Positions 34,146-42,326 of a DNA stretch of 64,000 nt are shown here, one piece after another (within the stretch, counting starts at the first letter, position 1; every line of letters starts with the position of its first letter). Source of the DNA: Margaritifera margaritifera (Eukaryota > Mollusca > Bivalvia > Unionida > Margaritiferidae). The notes under the pieces are model-generated. The model was not told where the DNA came from and did no database searches. It was given only the letters and a program-made list of their open reading frames with translations. The position numbers and the translations under genes were made by a program. Location of the stretch: NCBI GenBank assembly GCA_029931535.1, contig JAQPZY010001688.1, forward strand, positions 1,404,501 to 1,468,500, given 5' to 3'.

Positions 34146-34853
34146 GTGGAATATAGAATTCGATGGAATGAAGTGAAGGAAAAAAATGTGACTAACATAG
34201 ATGAATACCAAAAACTGTTAGAAGAACTGACCCCTCAAGACGAATCACCTTTACGTGGTTTGAAATTAGATAGGATAATCACTCAAACTTGTATTGGATC
34301 ATATTCATATCCTTTACCTACCAATTCCGTTTGGTTGGTGTGTGAGTATTTTGTCACCAAGAAGACTACTTTAGAAGACCGCATTCGTGACTTGCCTTCG
34401 AAGTTGCAAAAACGGATTTACGATGAGTTGATTCAGATTCAAGTGAAACGTAAACTTCAAGTGATTCCTCGATTTCAATACTATGGCTACTTTCGTCGCA
34501 TCAGAAATTTGATTCTAAAGAAAAACTATCACCAGTATCGTGAAGAATACAAAAGAGAGTTACTTCTTTCCAAATAGGAAACTTTACCCCAGTACATTTA
34601 TGGCATGCCTCTGAATGTGCGCGAAAAGATTTACCGAGAGTTTGTCAAAATCCAAGTGAAACGCAAAATCAAAGTCATTTATCGATTTTTACACTATACC
34701 CTCTTTCAAGGGCATAGAAGAATGGTTATGGGAAACGTCTATCGCTACTACTATCCTGAAGGAGACTGCCTCAAAAGGTACCAACCTTGGGAGCCTGGCT
34801 ATAAAAACATGCCACCCAAGATACCTACCTTAGCCATCGACCCCTATAAATAA
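34146..34853 (+). pseudogene. F-box-like repeat protein 2, with in-frame stop
   Basis: One reading frame from 34146 to 34853 is interrupted only by TAG at 34575-34577. Before it: RIRWNEVKEKNVTNIDEYQK, then the module DLPSKLQKRIYDEL with IQIQVKRKLQV. After it the module returns as GMPLNVREKIYREF with VKIQVKRKIKV, and the protein ends PPKIPTLAIDPYK. Either the TAG is a recent nonsense change, or these are two genes, the second starting at ATG 34605. The first 35 residues resemble the start of the 35221 gene, another sign of duplication. TATA-like ATAAAA/TATAAA sequences occur near 34801 and 34843. Confidence 0.55.
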
Positions 34854-34917
34854 GAGGCGGCACGTCTCTGTTCACGTCACTCGTGAAACGGATTCCGTGG
34901 AGGAAGGAAAGTCAAAC

Positions 34918-35178
34918 ATGAGCCTTCATGCTTTATCGGTACACGAAAGAGAAATTATACTCAAAGTGTTGAGAGTGGTGATGAACATTCCAAGTGGGGA
35001 AGAAGACATTAAACAAAATTTATCTTGCCTTGACACGTTTGAAGAAGTGTGCCTTGTTAGTTGGATGCACCAACAACTTAGCGGCTGGAAAGATGTACGT
35101 GACTGGAAAAGTGTTGGCTTCGATGCTTGGCTACAAGAAGTACCACAGTTTGCCAAAGATCTAGCCCGTCACCACTAA
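34918..35178 (+). CDS. Small duplicated accessory protein A1
   Basis: 86 residues, MSLHALSVHEREIILKVLRV, then SGEEDIKQNLS and a Trp-rich second half (SGWKDVRDWKSVGFDAWLQE). It is a paralogue of the gene at 35498: the two share SVHER, LRVVM(N/K)I, the EEDI step, HWKDV/GWKDV and WLQEV(P/A)QF(A/S)KDL. The family is not recognised; the helical pattern with a heptad-like start could be death-fold-like, but this is speculation. CTATAAATAAG at 34842 is a plausible TATA box 75 bp upstream, and it decides for the ATG at 34918 over upstream GTG codons. Confidence 0.55.
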   Translation: MSLHALSVHEREIILKVLRVVMNIPSGEEDIKQNLSCLDTFEEVCLVSWMHQQLSGWKDVRDWKSVGFDAWLQEVPQFAKDLARHH

Positions 35179-35220
35179 GTGTCTATTATTGGACACAGCC
35201 TGACTATAAAAGAAGGGGTT

Positions 35221-35544
35221 ATGCCTGAACTCTACACGCCACTTGTGAAACGGATTCCGTGGAAGGAAATCACAGAGGATGTTCAGACCTTAGAGGATTA
35301 TAAAAAAGTGATACAAGAACTGTGTCCATTAAATTTTGGACGTTATGTGGTGTGTGTCTTAGTGACTACTTATCTTGGAATTCGTTTTCCAGGACATTCA
35401 TTGTGGAATATTTTTGAGGACAAGTGTTTGCCTTGGATTCTTTTGAACGATCCGTGGTTGTTTTGGACTCAATTGTTGTTGAGTTCCAAAAAACAATATG
35501 ACCCTGTGTTCTTTTTTGGACTTAGTAGAAGAAGAAGACTATAA
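35221..35544 (+). CDS. Accessory protein, unknown
   Basis: 107 residues. The N-terminus LVKRIPWKEITEDVQTLEDY is a version of the N-terminus of the 34146 gene. The middle is hydrophobic (VVCVLVTTYLGIRF; possible membrane association), the end basic (SRRRRL). A nearby copy of the DNA CTCGTGAAACGGATTCCGTG occurs at 34881, outside any clear frame, as a relic of the same duplication. TATAAAAG lies 16 bp before the ATG, which is too close to drive it. Confidence 0.45.
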   Translation: MPELYTPLVKRIPWKEITEDVQTLEDYKKVIQELCPLNFGRYVVCVLVTTYLGIRFPGHSLWNIFEDKCLPWILLNDPWLFWTQLLLSSKKQYDPVFFFGLSRRRRL

Positions 35545-35809
35545 AAACTTGATTTTATCAGTCCACGAAAGAAACATTGTACGTAAAGCGTTGAGAGTGG
35601 TAATGAAAATTAGTGAAGTACTTCCATGTGAAGAAGACATTCGTCACACTTTATCTGTGTATAAAACATTTCAAGAAGTGTGTTTTGCTAGTGAGTTACA
35701 CCAACACCTTTTCCATTGGAAAGATGTACGCCCCTGGAGAAACCTTGGTTTCCAATATTGGTTACAAGAAGTGGCCCAGTTCAGCAAAGATTTGGTCACA
35801 TGTCCATAA
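35498..35809 (+). CDS. Small duplicated accessory protein A2
   Basis: 103 residues; from residue 20 it is a paralogue of the 34918 gene (SVHERNIVRKALRVVMKI; LFHWKDVRPWRNLGFQYWLQ). It overlaps the preceding gene by 47 bp and has CTATAAAAAC at 35538 inside it; a shorter product starting at ATG 35603 is possible. Function unknown. Confidence 0.5.
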   Translation: MTLCSFLDLVEEEDYKNLILSVHERNIVRKALRVVMKISEVLPCEEDIRHTLSVYKTFQEVCFASELHQHLFHWKDVRPWRNLGFQYWLQEVAQFSKDLVTCP

Positions 35810-35899
35810 GAGTCTAAAAGTGAAAAAATGGGAACCTCCATGGGAAACCCTAAAAGAAGAAAAAGAAGAAGAAGAAGTACCTGACACCACTGTGGTTCA

Positions 35900-36161
35900 A
35901 ATGCCTCTTGAGGAACACCACCACCCTTCTTTACCACCACCACCGCTACCGTCAGAGGATTCAAAAAAACAAAAGACGAGCAGAAGAATACTGCCACCAC
36001 CAACCCAAAACACAGTGTCTTTCATGACTAGGAGGACACGAAACTATTGTTGTACATTGACGTGTTTATATGACAGTTTGATGGTTTTAGTAGGAGCCTT
36101 CATTGTGTACCTGATGATTTTACTTTGCTATTTTCTCACTCGTTCTTTTAAAGACTTGTAA
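35900..36161 (+). CDS. Small C-terminally anchored membrane protein
   Basis: The frame is open from further left, but the first suitable ATG is at about 35900 (MPLEEHHHPSLPPP). The protein of about 86 residues has a proline-rich start, a basic middle (SKKQKTSRR, then RRTRNYC) and one clear transmembrane segment near the C-terminus (LMVLVGAFIVYLMILLCYFL). A frame-shifted continuation of the 35498 gene is also possible. An AATAAA polyadenylation signal follows at about 36205-36216. Confidence 0.45.
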
Positions 36162-36285
36162 AATATGTTATTTGTTGGTTGGTTTGGTTACTTTTTTAAA
36201 AAAAATAATAAAATAAACGTGTATGAAAATGTATAAAATGCCTTGGTTTTTTTGTCTTCTTCTCAAAAATCTTCTTACCTCAGAC

Positions 36286-37119
36286 ATGGCTACATCCTCC
36301 TCTTCTGCCTCGTCTGCCTCTTCTACTTCCTCTGTGGTTAAAGTGATTGATGAAAAGTTAGATCGTCAAAGTTGGAATGCTTTGTATCTACGCCATCCAT
36401 TTAACATGTTGATTGCTGGACCGAGTGGTTCAGGGAAAACCGAATTTGTCAAACGATTGATCGAACACAAATCTCATTTGTTTGATCGTCCACCTCAACG
36501 TATCGTGTGGTGTTACAAAGAGTGGCAACCGTCTTACACGTTATTGAAAGAAAGTCAAGGAGAAACCATTCCGTTTGTGGATGGTATTCCTTTCGAATCA
36601 GATGGAATCGTGTCTGACGTGAGTCAAACTCATTTAGTTATTTTTGATGACATGTTAGGAGAAGACGAAGAAGAAATTAAACTTTGGTTTACACGAAAAG
36701 GACATAATCGTAATGCTAGTATTGTCTACATTACACAAAATTTATTTCAACAAAGTAAAGCCCATCGAACCATTAGTTTGAATGCTCATTACGTGGTCTT
36801 GTTTAAAAGCCCCAGAGACAAATCTCAAGTACAAGTGTTAGCCAAACAGTTAGGCATGCCTTGGCTGAATTATGCGTACGACGATGCCACTCAAACCCCT
36901 CACGAGTATTTACTCATTGACTTAAAACCGACCACTCCTGACTATTTGAGATTTCGTGCCCAATTGTTTCACCCTTGGGGTGAAGAAGGAGGTCCTGTCA
37001 TTTACACGTCCCCTTCAGCCCATTTTAAAAAAAAAAAAAAAAACTATAAAAACAACCTACTACGTCATTTCTGTCTCAGTCTTCGAGATGACTTCCTTTC
37101 AATCTCATCCTTCGGCTAA
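36286..37119 (+). CDS. DNA-packaging ATPase (FtsK/HerA, A32-like)
   Basis: 277 residues from the ATG at 36286. This start is preferred over the upstream ATG at 36223 because a TATA box (TGTATAAAATG, 36229-36239) lies 50 bp upstream of it. Walker A is IAGPSGSGKTEFVKRL (about residues 43-58), Walker B is HLVIFDDML, and a TRKGHNRNASIVYITQN sensor region follows, as in the A32-like packaging ATPases of Polintons and adintoviruses. It would pump element DNA into preformed capsids. The conserved part ends with FHPWGEEGGPV; the Lys run after it lies on a homopolymer that also overlaps the promoter and start of the next gene. Confidence 0.93.
   Translation: MATSSSSASSASSTSSVVKVIDEKLDRQSWNALYLRHPFNMLIAGPSGSGKTEFVKRLIEHKSHLFDRPPQRIVWCYKEWQPSYTLLKESQGETIPFVDGIPFESDGIVSDVSQTHLVIFDDMLGEDEEEIKLWFTRKGHNRNASIVYITQNLFQQSKAHRTISLNAHYVVLFKSPRDKSQVQVLAKQLGMPWLNYAYDDATQTPHEYLLIDLKPTTPDYLRFRAQLFHPWGEEGGPVIYTSPSAHFKKKKKNYKNNLLRHFCLSLRDDFLSISSFG
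37046..37055 (+). promoter_or_regulatory. TATA box inside the ATPase gene
   Basis: ACTATAAAAAC lies 42 bp before the ATG of the next gene. Similar boxes precede the ATPase (36229) and the second PX gene (38037), each in the upstream gene's coding DNA. This suggests separate promoters for tightly packed genes. Confidence 0.55.
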
Positions 37120-38041
37120 ATTGATTCGTGCTTTGTATGGCATCAGTCGCGAAAAAAATGCACAAGTCCGTGCTTATTTGTTAGAAGCGAGTCTTAAAGA
37201 AGTGTTACGATGGTTTACTTTGACAGCACGTCAATTACTGCAAGGCATCATTCGCATCCCTCATCAAACTCAACGTTTTTTTCAAAGACATAAATCGGCA
37301 TTGTCACAACTGGCTGATCCTAGAATCGATTCACGGACTAAAAAACAAATCATTGTAACTCCTGGTGGAAGTGGTTCTTTAGGAGGGGTTATGATTCGTT
37401 CCCTTTTGAAATGGGATCCTAATGATGCCCAAGCCAAAAAAACCAAAGCACCCAAAAAGAAGAAAAGTCCAAAGAAGAAAACCAGCCCAAAGAAAAAGAA
37501 AAGTCGTACCCAGAAGAAGAAAAAAAAACCCACACCTACCACCACCACCACCACCACCACCACTATCACCCGACGTAAAAGAGGTACTGCAGCCAGGACG
37601 CAAACGTACACCCGCAAAACACCACCACCCTTACCATCACCACCACCACCATCACAGTCCCCCATGATGACGAGGTCACCTTTTGCGTCCACCTCCTCTT
37701 CCTCTTTGTCTTCTTCTTCACCCTCTTTTACCATGATGCCTGTCAAACCAGACTTAAGATCCGTGTTTCCTAATTTGATGCAAAAATGGAAACCTATTTC
37801 GAAAGTCACCCCGTCGGGACCGTCGACTTCAGCTGATTTGGCCATGGCAGCAGCTAGCAACAAAGTACCATCCCCTAAAACCAAAGTCCAAGAAAGAACT
37901 GGCATCTTACAAAGTTTAGTGGATTTATCCAAAGAAGAATTGAGACGATTTAGTCCATTGAAAACACCTCAACGTCGAGTGAGACCTGTCGTGAAGTTGG
38001 TACGTCGTGCAGACAATCAGTGGAGACGTATTCCAGTATAA
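37088..38041 (+). CDS. PX-type virion protein with long basic tail
   Basis: 317 residues. The N-terminal 110 residues include a helical part (LIRALYGISREKNAQV) and a stretch matching the PX pattern of the next gene: RHKSALSQLAD, then KKQIIVTPGGSGSLGGV. After it comes a very basic Lys/Pro region (KKKKSPKKKTSPKKKKSR), a Thr/Pro/Ser-rich linker, and a C-terminus with LVDLSKEELRRFSPLKTP. This suits a DNA-condensing or capsid-interior protein. It starts inside the ATPase gene in another frame, with its own TATA box. Confidence 0.7.
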   Translation: MTSFQSHPSAKLIRALYGISREKNAQVRAYLLEASLKEVLRWFTLTARQLLQGIIRIPHQTQRFFQRHKSALSQLADPRIDSRTKKQIIVTPGGSGSLGGVMIRSLLKWDPNDAQAKKTKAPKKKKSPKKKTSPKKKKSRTQKKKKKPTPTTTTTTTTTITRRKRGTAARTQTYTRKTPPPLPSPPPPSQSPMMTRSPFASTSSSSLSSSSPSFTMMPVKPDLRSVFPNLMQKWKPISKVTPSGPSTSADLAMAAASNKVPSPKTKVQERTGILQSLVDLSKEELRRFSPLKTPQRRVRPVVKLVRRADNQWRRIPV

Positions 38042-38096
38042 AATAGAAGGGTACCCTGCCAGAGACTTCAGACTTACTTCCTCCTCACCTCTAAAG

Positions 38097-38519
38097 ATGG
38101 CTCCCAAACGTGCACACCACCACCACCACCAAAAAAAGAAGAAAACCAAAAAAGGACGACTTCCCCCTCGTCTGGCTAAACATTGGGATGTCTTGTCTGT
38201 CTTGAGCAAATCCAATCCTCCCATGCGAAAACAACTCATTCAAACAGCTCCTAAAGAAATCATCGATACCGTGTGTGAATGTTGTTTGAACGTGTTGAAA
38301 GGAACGGTACCTTTGTCCAAGATACAGAAACAAAAATTAGGGAAACATCGGAACGTTCTTCGTCAAATGGTCAAAAAGAAAATACCTCTTCAAGAAAAGA
38401 AAAAAATGTTGGTGCAACGAGGAGGATTTCTACCTATGTTGATAGGTCCGTTGTTAAAAATAGCTGCTCCTTTGTTAGGAACGATTGCTGGACCACTTTT
38501 AGGAGGGGTCATGCGATAA
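38097..38519 (+). CDS. PX-type basic protein with hydrophobic Gly-rich tail
   Basis: 140 residues from the ATG at 38097. A His/Lys-rich start (HHHHHQKKKKTKKGR) is followed by a helical domain with CECCLNVLKGTVPLSKIQK, the conserved HRNVLRQMVKKKIPLQEKK step and a C-terminal GGFLPMLIGPLLKIAAPLLG. This last part resembles membrane-active or core peptides of adenovirus-like virions and is found widely in Polintons. TATAAAATAG at 38037, overlapping the previous stop, is its likely promoter. Confidence 0.78.
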   Translation: MAPKRAHHHHHQKKKKTKKGRLPPRLAKHWDVLSVLSKSNPPMRKQLIQTAPKEIIDTVCECCLNVLKGTVPLSKIQKQKLGKHRNVLRQMVKKKIPLQEKKKMLVQRGGFLPMLIGPLLKIAAPLLGTIAGPLLGGVMR

Positions 38520-38587
38520 AAAAAAAAAGGATAAAAAGGACCACCCTTCTCTGAAAAGACCACACCTTTTTGGTACCTTTGGATGAA

Positions 38588-39180
38588 ATGGAAGGACGAA
38601 AACTGACTTTAGTACCTTACAAACGATGGATGGAATTTCATCGTTGGAACGAACAACGGATACCTCATTTACCACCCAATCCTAATCTTAACGAAATGTC
38701 TCAGTTACAACAAGAAATACAATCCCTGATGGAACGTAACGATGTGTCCGAAACAGAAAAATCCCAACGGTACGGTCAACTTTTACAACGTCTACAACTC
38801 TTTCGCCAAAAAGCAGTCGACGAAACAGCTTCACCCACTCTGAGAGATTTTAAGGCTCTGATGAAAAGCGAACCTAAAGTGACCACTAAAACAGACACCG
38901 GTACAGGGATGACCGTCAAAGAAGAAGAAGAAGAGTTTTTACTAACTCCACCTCTTAAAAAATAAAAAAGTTAGCCGCACCAGAAATAAAAAAGTTAGCC
39001 ACACCGGATTGGATAAGGAAAAAGAAGAGGTCTTTACCCTCAGAAGAGAAAAAGAAAGAAGTCAAAACAGAACCGATGACCCCTGATCAAACTCCCTCCT
39101 TTACCCCAGTAGCACGTCGGACACGTAAACAACAACAATCCAAAAAGATACCTCACGAAGAAAAGAGTATTGGGGCTTGA
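38588..39180 (+). pseudogene. LVPY-type Polinton protein, frame-broken
   Basis: Starts MEGRKLTLVPYKRWMEF and continues through a Gln-rich helix (LQQEIQSLMERNDVSETEKS) typical of a small protein next to PX genes in Polintons. The first frame stops at 38965 in an A-rich run. The same style of sequence (SLPSEEKKKEVKTEPMTPDQ, then VARRTRKQQQSKK) continues in the -1 frame to a stop at 39180. A 24-bp duplication (AAATAAAAAAGTTAGCC twice, 38961-39004) sits at the break. Together about 197 residues. Function unknown. Confidence 0.65.
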
Positions 39181-39217
39181 TTAACTTATTCTTGAGGAAA
39201 TCATCATCATCATCATC

Positions 39218-40331
39218 ATGGAGAAACTGTTAGCCACCATTTATTACAATCCTGGCCATGCTGCTGGTTACGGAGGAGTTCAAAAATTATATCGAGCTGC
39301 TAAAAGTCAATTGAAAAGTTTACGTTTACCCGAAGTACGACGATGGTTACAAGAACAATCGACGTACACGTTACACAAACCCATTCGACGTAAATTTTCT
39401 AGAAGTACCACTCAAGTGGAAGGGATCGATCATCAATGGCAAACCAATTTAGCTGACGTCTCTCATTTAGCCACTTACAATCGTGGTCACAAATATTTGT
39501 TTTGTGTCATCGACGTGTTTTCCAAATTTGCTTGGGTCGTGCCTTTGACTTCTAAAAGCAGTACCGAATTGGTACGGGCCTTAAAATTGGTCTTGAAACA
39601 AAGTGGACGCCGACCTTTACGATGGCAAACGGACAAAGGTACCCAATTTCTAAACCAAGCTTTTCAAAAAGAATTGAAACAAAGACAAATTCATTCTTTT
39701 ACTACCGAAAATCCTGAAACCAAAGCCAGTATCGTGGAACGTTTTCAAAGAACTTTGAAAGAACGCATGTGGAAATATTTTACACATCAACATACTCTCA
39801 AGTACATCGACGTGTTACCTCGTTTGGTGAAAGCGTACAATCAATCGTAGCATCGGATGTGCCCCCGAAGAGGTCAGCCCTGAAAACGAAGTGTCTGTGT
39901 TTGATAAATTATTTGGTTCACCCCAGCAGACCAAAAAGAAAAAAAAAAAGAAGACACCCTTGTTGGAGTTAAAGACGGGGGATTGGGTTCGCATCGGAAA
40001 AACCAAACGTACTTTTGACAAAGGTTATTTACCTAACTGGACTACCGAATTGTTTCGTGTCACTACCCCCGTCCGTGGACGTGATCCTCCCGTCTATAAA
40101 TTGGAAGACATGCACGGTGAAGTACTCAAAGGAACATTTTACTTGCCTGAGTTACAACGAGTGACTAAAAAAGAAGACACCTTGTACGACATCGAAAGCA
40201 TTCTCGAACAAAGAACACGCAAAGTAGGTAAACGTCGAGTAGAAGAAGTCAAAGTACGTTGGAAAGGATATCCTCCTAGTTTTGATTCTTGGATTGCTGC
40301 TTCTCAAGTCGTCGAAAAGAAAAAGAAGTAA
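39218..40331 (+). pseudogene. rve-family integrase with chromodomain, frame-broken
   Basis: The first frame, 39218-39850, contains the integrase core: LADVSHLATYN (first Asp), WQTDKGTQFLNQ (second Asp) and KASIVERFQRTLKERM (Glu, about 35 residues later), the retroviral DDE pattern seen in Polinton integrases. The frame closes at a TAG at 39848 just after KAYNQS. The expected continuation (SPENEVSVFDKLFG, then TGDWVRIGKTKRTFDKGYLP) is in the +1 frame to 40331. It ends with a chromodomain (YDIESILEQR, then VRWKGYPPSFDSWI), which would bind methylated histone tails and steer insertion. One small indel separates the two parts. Confidence 0.88.
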
Positions 40332-40340
40332 ACTCACAAC

Positions 40341-40778
40341 ATGCCATTCAACACAGTAGCCACCCTGACGACTTCAACGACTCCTTCACAGAGTTCTTCT
40401 CTTCAAGAATTACAAAAACAACCACTTTGGGTTTGGTGTGGAGAACGTGTGCCTAAAAATCAAATCGTCTTTTTCTGCCAAATCTTTGTAGTGTATTGTG
40501 TCATCGGAGCAGCTATTGCTAATTTGAGTTTACAACAAGGAGACAAACAATTGTGGACCATTTTACTGAGCAGTTGCATCGGTTATCTTTTACCCAGTCC
40601 CTCCTTGAAATTTACGACCACGACCGACAACAGTCACCACAACAACGCCAGTCCATCACCTTCTTCGTCCAGTCACCACCACCACCAAAATACCAATCCT
40701 CTTTTGGAACCTTTTGAACATCCTTCTTCTGTCCACTTGAGTGACACCTCGGACACCAGAACCACTTTGGAACTATGA
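40341..40778 (+). CDS. Two-TM small membrane protein
   Basis: 145 residues. After WVWCGERVPKN come two hydrophobic segments (FFCQIFVVYCVIGAAIANLS and LWTILLSSCIGYLLPSP), then a Ser/His/Thr-rich tail. This hairpin membrane protein is common next to the penton gene in Polintons; its role is unknown. It ends at TGA overlapping the ATG of the next gene (ATGA). Confidence 0.75.
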   Translation: MPFNTVATLTTSTTPSQSSSLQELQKQPLWVWCGERVPKNQIVFFCQIFVVYCVIGAAIANLSLQQGDKQLWTILLSSCIGYLLPSPSLKFTTTTDNSHHNNASPSPSSSSHHHHQNTNPLLEPFEHPSSVHLSDTSDTRTTLEL

Positions 40779-41836
40779 ATGACCAATTTTATTTAACGTT
40801 ACCTAGTGACAGTTCCATGGATGTGTTTCCCAACAACAGATTATGTTGTTTCACGGCCAAATTACCTCAATCCATCCAATTGGATCACGACACTCATTGG
40901 GAAGTGGGTTTGGTAGAAATCATTCATCCTACGCAAATCATGAACATCGACAAAACTCAAAACACTATGGTTGTACAAATCTTGAACAAAAATATACATG
41001 ATGAGTTGGTGAATAATGATCCTGAAATCTGGAAAGAAGACCCTGAAAATCCAGACATGAAGGGAGCATTCAAAAAGTTAGTACCAGATCCTAAATCTAC
41101 TCAACCTATTGTCTATTCTCAGATTACCCTGAGAATTCCTACAGGGTATTATTTTAGTCCTGAACATTTGGTGGACACCATTAGAACCCAGTTTGTTCGC
41201 CAATTTAACAAGGCCTTAGACAACAACAATAAATGGGTACGAATTGCTTACCATGCTTTGTCACGCCGTTTAATCATTCAATTTTTCAAAGAGAGAGGGC
41301 AACTCATTACTGAGAAAGATAAAGGTTTACCTTTGGAAGAGAGAAGATACTTGAGCATTGAATTTTCATCTGGATTGTTTGGTATTTTGGGTGGAAATAG
41401 CTCGCTTACCGCTGAAGACGATATAGAGATTGGAACCAACGTAGAATTTGGCTATAAATTTAAACGCCCTATCGAATTGAATGGTGGACTGAATTTAATG
41501 TTTGTGTACTCCGATGTGGTGGAGTACAACGTGGTGGGACACACATCCGCTCCGTTACTGAGAGTCCTTCCTTTCAAATTGGATACTGCTGGTGATAATT
41601 CTACTGTTTCTCTGAGCGAAGATGGTGAAAGTACTACCAATAGTAGTAGTGGTGCTGGTGGCAACACCTTTCACGTTCACCGTGAATTCGTACATCCTCA
41701 TTATCTTCCAGTCAGTAAATCGTATTTTGACAGTGTCCAGATTAGTATAAAAGGAGATTTAGGACAAGATGTACCATTCATTGACCAAGGAAAAGTCACG
41801 GTGAAACTACATTTTCGAAAAAAACAAGTTCTCTAA
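40775..41836 (+). CDS. Minor capsid (penton-like, single jelly roll) protein
   Basis: 353 residues, uninterrupted. MNDQFYLTLPSDSSMDVFPN and WEVGLVEIIHP at the start, GYYFSPEHLVDTIRTQFV in the middle and VDxGxVTVKLHFRK-like end are the pattern of the penton/minor capsid protein of Polintons. It would form the fivefold vertices of the capsid. A Ser/Gly/Asn-rich loop (TTNSSSGAGGNTF) lies before the last strands. It begins in the ATGA overlap with the TM gene. Confidence 0.85.
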   Translation: MNDQFYLTLPSDSSMDVFPNNRLCCFTAKLPQSIQLDHDTHWEVGLVEIIHPTQIMNIDKTQNTMVVQILNKNIHDELVNNDPEIWKEDPENPDMKGAFKKLVPDPKSTQPIVYSQITLRIPTGYYFSPEHLVDTIRTQFVRQFNKALDNNNKWVRIAYHALSRRLIIQFFKERGQLITEKDKGLPLEERRYLSIEFSSGLFGILGGNSSLTAEDDIEIGTNVEFGYKFKRPIELNGGLNLMFVYSDVVEYNVVGHTSAPLLRVLPFKLDTAGDNSTVSLSEDGESTTNSSSGAGGNTFHVHREFVHPHYLPVSKSYFDSVQISIKGDLGQDVPFIDQGKVTVKLHFRKKQVL

Positions 41837-41863
41837 CGAATTGTAACTGACCCAAACAAAAAA

Positions 41864-42315
41864 ATGTATCCAGTGTACCAAGGAGTGACTCGACAACGAG
41901 GACATGGTTTAGGAGATATGTTAAAATCAGCCTTTCGGACGGTAGCTCCTATTTTGAAACCGGTGGTAACTCGAGGATTTCATGCCTTAAAAGATGCCGC
42001 TTTGACACAAGGAAAAGAATTTTTGCAAAACGTCCTCATCGACAAACAAAATCCTAAAGTAGCCTTTTGAGAGCAGGCAAAAATGTGTTGATGACGACTG
42101 CTAAAGATCTTTTAGGTCTCCGAGAAAATCCTATAAATACGCTTCACGCTTCAGGCTCTGGCATTACTTCACAGCAGCAAGGACAAGGTAGAAAGAGACG
42201 ACGACGACGAGCTCGAAATCCTTTCAAAGTTCATAAAAGAACACACGGCAGTACTTCCAGAAAGAATAGAAAAAGAAGAAGAACTGGTAGAGAATTAGAC
42301 GTATTTGATTATTAA
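41864..42315 (+). pseudogene. Basic core-like protein, frame-broken
   Basis: Starts MYPVYQGVTRQRGHGLGDML; the GLGDML and amphipathic helix (LKSAFRTVAPILKPVV) resemble the start of small virion proteins in this group. The frame ends at 42070 and similarity goes on in the -1 frame (LMTTAKDLLGL) to an Arg/Lys-rich tail (GRKRRRRRARNPFKVHKR, then RKNRKRRRTGRELDVFDY). Together about 150 residues. A DNA-binding core role is inferred from charge and position. The break is in a T4 run (42065-42068). Confidence 0.65.
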
Positions 42316-42326
42316 AAACTGTGAAA

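Noticed and set aside
37282..37932. 216-codon minus-strand frame opposite the first PX gene
   Set aside because: It is the mirror of Lys/Pro/Thr-rich codons (giving Phe/Val/Gly runs) and has no features of its own.
38520..38560. AAAAAGGACCACCCTTCTC after the second PX gene resembles the right half of a histone-type stem-loop
   Set aside because: The left arm does not pair (GGATAA against AGGACC), so no stem forms. It may be a relic or chance.
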